Source: Sphingomonadales bacterium (lineage in GTDB: Bacteria > Pseudomonadota > Alphaproteobacteria > Sphingomonadales > Sphingomonadaceae). Taken from it: a stretch of DNA of 64,000 nucleotides. Made by a program: the position numbers and the translations under genes. Below, in pieces: positions 62,889-64,000 of the stretch. The notes below the pieces were generated by a model, which made no database searches, was not told where the DNA came from, and worked only from the letters and a program-made list of their open reading frames with translations. The stretch lies in the NCBI GenBank assembly GCA_027486415.1, contig JAIXPC010000002.1:62001-126000 (forward strand), read 5' to 3'. Position 1 is the first letter of the stretch. Each line of letters opens with the position of its first letter.

Positions 62889-64000
62889 TCACGCCGCGAA
62901 GTGGAACTCATAGGCAGGCAGGGTGAGGAACGGCTCCAGCCGGTCGGCCAGCACCAGCGTGCGGAACAGATCGGCGGCCTCGCGATATTTGCCGGTGGCG
63001 AAGAAATTGTCCCCGACCTGGGCCTTGTAGATCGCCAGCTGTTCCTCGGTCACACGGGCGATCAGCGCAGCGTCAACCGCCTCGCCACTGTCCAGCGTCG
63101 CGCCATTCTTGCGCCACTGCCACAACTGGGTGCGGCTGATTTCGGCAGTCGCGGCATCTTCCATCAAATTGTGCAGCGGCACCGCGCCCTGCCCGCGCAG
63201 CCAGGCCGCGACATAGCCGATGCCGACATTGATGTTGTTGGTGAGGCCGGCGAGAGTGCGCGGTCCTTCCGCCGGTGTGACCAGATCCTCGAACGTCGCT
63301 TCGCCGGGCGGAATGACGTGCAGTTGGTTGGGCGTCGGCATCAGCCTGTCGAACACCTCGCGCGCCACCGACACCAGGCCGGGGTGGGCCACCCACGTAC
63401 CATCATGGCCCAGCGTCGCCTCCCGCTCCTTGTCGGCGCGGACAGCGGCAAAGGCGGCTTCGTTGGCCGCCGCATCGTCCTTCACCGGGATGAAGGCACT
63501 CATGCCGCCCATGGCGTGGGCGCCACGGCGGTGGCAGACGCGCACGACGTGCGCCGCATAGGCCGCCATGAACGGCACTTTCATCGTCACCGCCGCGCGA
63601 TCGGGCAGCAGCTTGGTGGCGTCGTTCTGGAACGTCTTGATATAGCTGAAGATATAATCCCAGCGCCCGCAGTTCAGTGCGGTGATATGATCGCGCAGTT
63701 CGTACAGGATTTCCTCCGCCATGAACGCGCCGGGCAGGGTTTCGATCAGCACGGTGGCGCGGATGGTGCCCAGCGGCAGGTTCAGCATCGACTGGGCGGT
63801 GATGAAGATATTGTTCCACAGCCGCGCTTCCAGGCTGTGCTCCAGCTTGGGCAGATAGAAATAGGGACCGCTGCCCTTCGCGAGCAGCGCCTTGGCATTA
63901 TGGAAGAAATAGAGGCCGAAATCGAAGATGGCCCCGGCCACGCGCTGGCCGTCCACGACGAGGTGCGCCTCGTCAAGATGCCAGCCACGCGGACGGCAGA
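62889..64000 (-). CDS. aceB: Malate synthase A, partial (N-terminus beyond window)
   Basis: The last 370 residues of malate synthase, the glyoxylate-shunt enzyme that condenses glyoxylate with acetyl-CoA. The frame is open to the window edge and reads PRGWHLDEAHLVVDGQ, then FDFGLYFFHN, ATVLIETLPGAF, GRWDYIFSYIK, MSAFIPVKDD and LMEDAATAEISRTQLWQW, all type-A signatures. An internal Met at 63956 is not the start. The isocitrate lyase gene is not in the window. Confidence 0.95.
   Translation of the reverse strand, partial: CRPRGWHLDEAHLVVDGQRVAGAIFDFGLYFFHNAKALLAKGSGPYFYLPKLEHSLEARLWNNIFITAQSMLNLPLGTIRATVLIETLPGAFMAEEILYELRDHITALNCGRWDYIFSYIKTFQNDATKLLPDRAAVTMKVPFMAAYAAHVVRVCHRRGAHAMGGMSAFIPVKDDAAANEAAFAAVRADKEREATLGHDGTWVAHPGLVSVAREVFDRLMPTPNQLHVIPPGEATFEDLVTPAEGPRTLAGLTNNINVGIGYVAAWLRGQGAVPLHNLMEDAATAEISRTQLWQWRKNGATLDSGEAVDAALIARVTEEQLAIYKAQVGDNFFATGKYREAADLFRTLVLADRLEPFLTLPAYEFHFAA

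Overview
This 64 kb window is a densely coded, high-GC (about two thirds G+C by eye) chromosomal segment from an alphaproteobacterium, most likely a member of the Sphingomonadales. The evidence is a PEPxxWA-CTERM surface protein, an UrcA-family secreted protein, sphingomonad-type adenosine kinase and GyrB, and the aroK/aroB/xerD arrangement. Almost all of it is ordinary chromosome with short intergenic gaps, frequent 4-bp ATGA overlaps and several GTG or TTG starts. I see no tRNA, rRNA, CRISPR array, insertion sequence, phage or plasmid module.

Layout. 0-5 kb: a lipoprotein, a D-aminoacylase-type amidohydrolase overlapping a penicillin-acylase-family Ntn hydrolase, then rsmE. 5-11 kb: ubiA, pmbA, a cysQ-like phosphatase, a sugar-type MFS transporter, a GST and a methyltransferase. 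11-16 kb: a LemA-TPM-TPM envelope operon, mscL, a bestrophin-like protein, a META lipoprotein, an Rrf2 regulator and an UrcA protein preceded by a textbook sigma-54 promoter. 16-24 kb: a P1 peptidase, aroK-aroB, an unassigned 596-residue exported protein overlapping xerD, an Old Yellow Enzyme and a NUDIX hydrolase. 23.7-29.5 kb: recF, a PAS-GGDEF-EAL protein and gyrB. 29.5-36 kb: an alpha/beta hydrolase, a PhoD-type phosphatase, DUF2256, a class II aldolase, DUF423 with an acyl-CoA dehydrogenase, and AMP nucleosidase. 36-41 kb: an arginine succinyltransferase operon (M20 hydrolase-astA-astD-astB) divergent from an APC amino-acid permease.

43-50.5 kb: adenosine kinase, an EI24 membrane protein, a PimC/PimD-like two-subunit acyl-CoA dehydrogenase with a LiuR-like operator, a third acyl-CoA dehydrogenase, and an Fe-S bacterial cryptochrome/(6-4) photolyase followed by an unassigned 62-residue basic protein. 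50.5-56 kb: the PEP-CTERM protein, a large RTX/FG-GAP protein and a K+-independent proton pyrophosphatase. 56-64 kb: a Tat-exported class V aminotransferase-fold protein, thiL, nusB, dnaB (preceded by two DnaA-box-like repeats), a Tat-exported flavin amine oxidoreductase with its own cytochrome c, and the C-terminal part of malate synthase.

The most interesting items are: the sigma-54 promoter of the UrcA gene and the palindromes upstream of the neighbouring Rrf2 gene; an ast operon in which an M20 hydrolase sits where AstE would be expected and whose astD-astB junction is built from two copies of a palindromic repeat; the amine oxidoreductase/cytochrome c pair; the DnaA-box-like pair before dnaB; and the palindrome family itself (five copies between 33 and 49 kb). 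I found no unmistakable new multi-gene system; these are the best leads.
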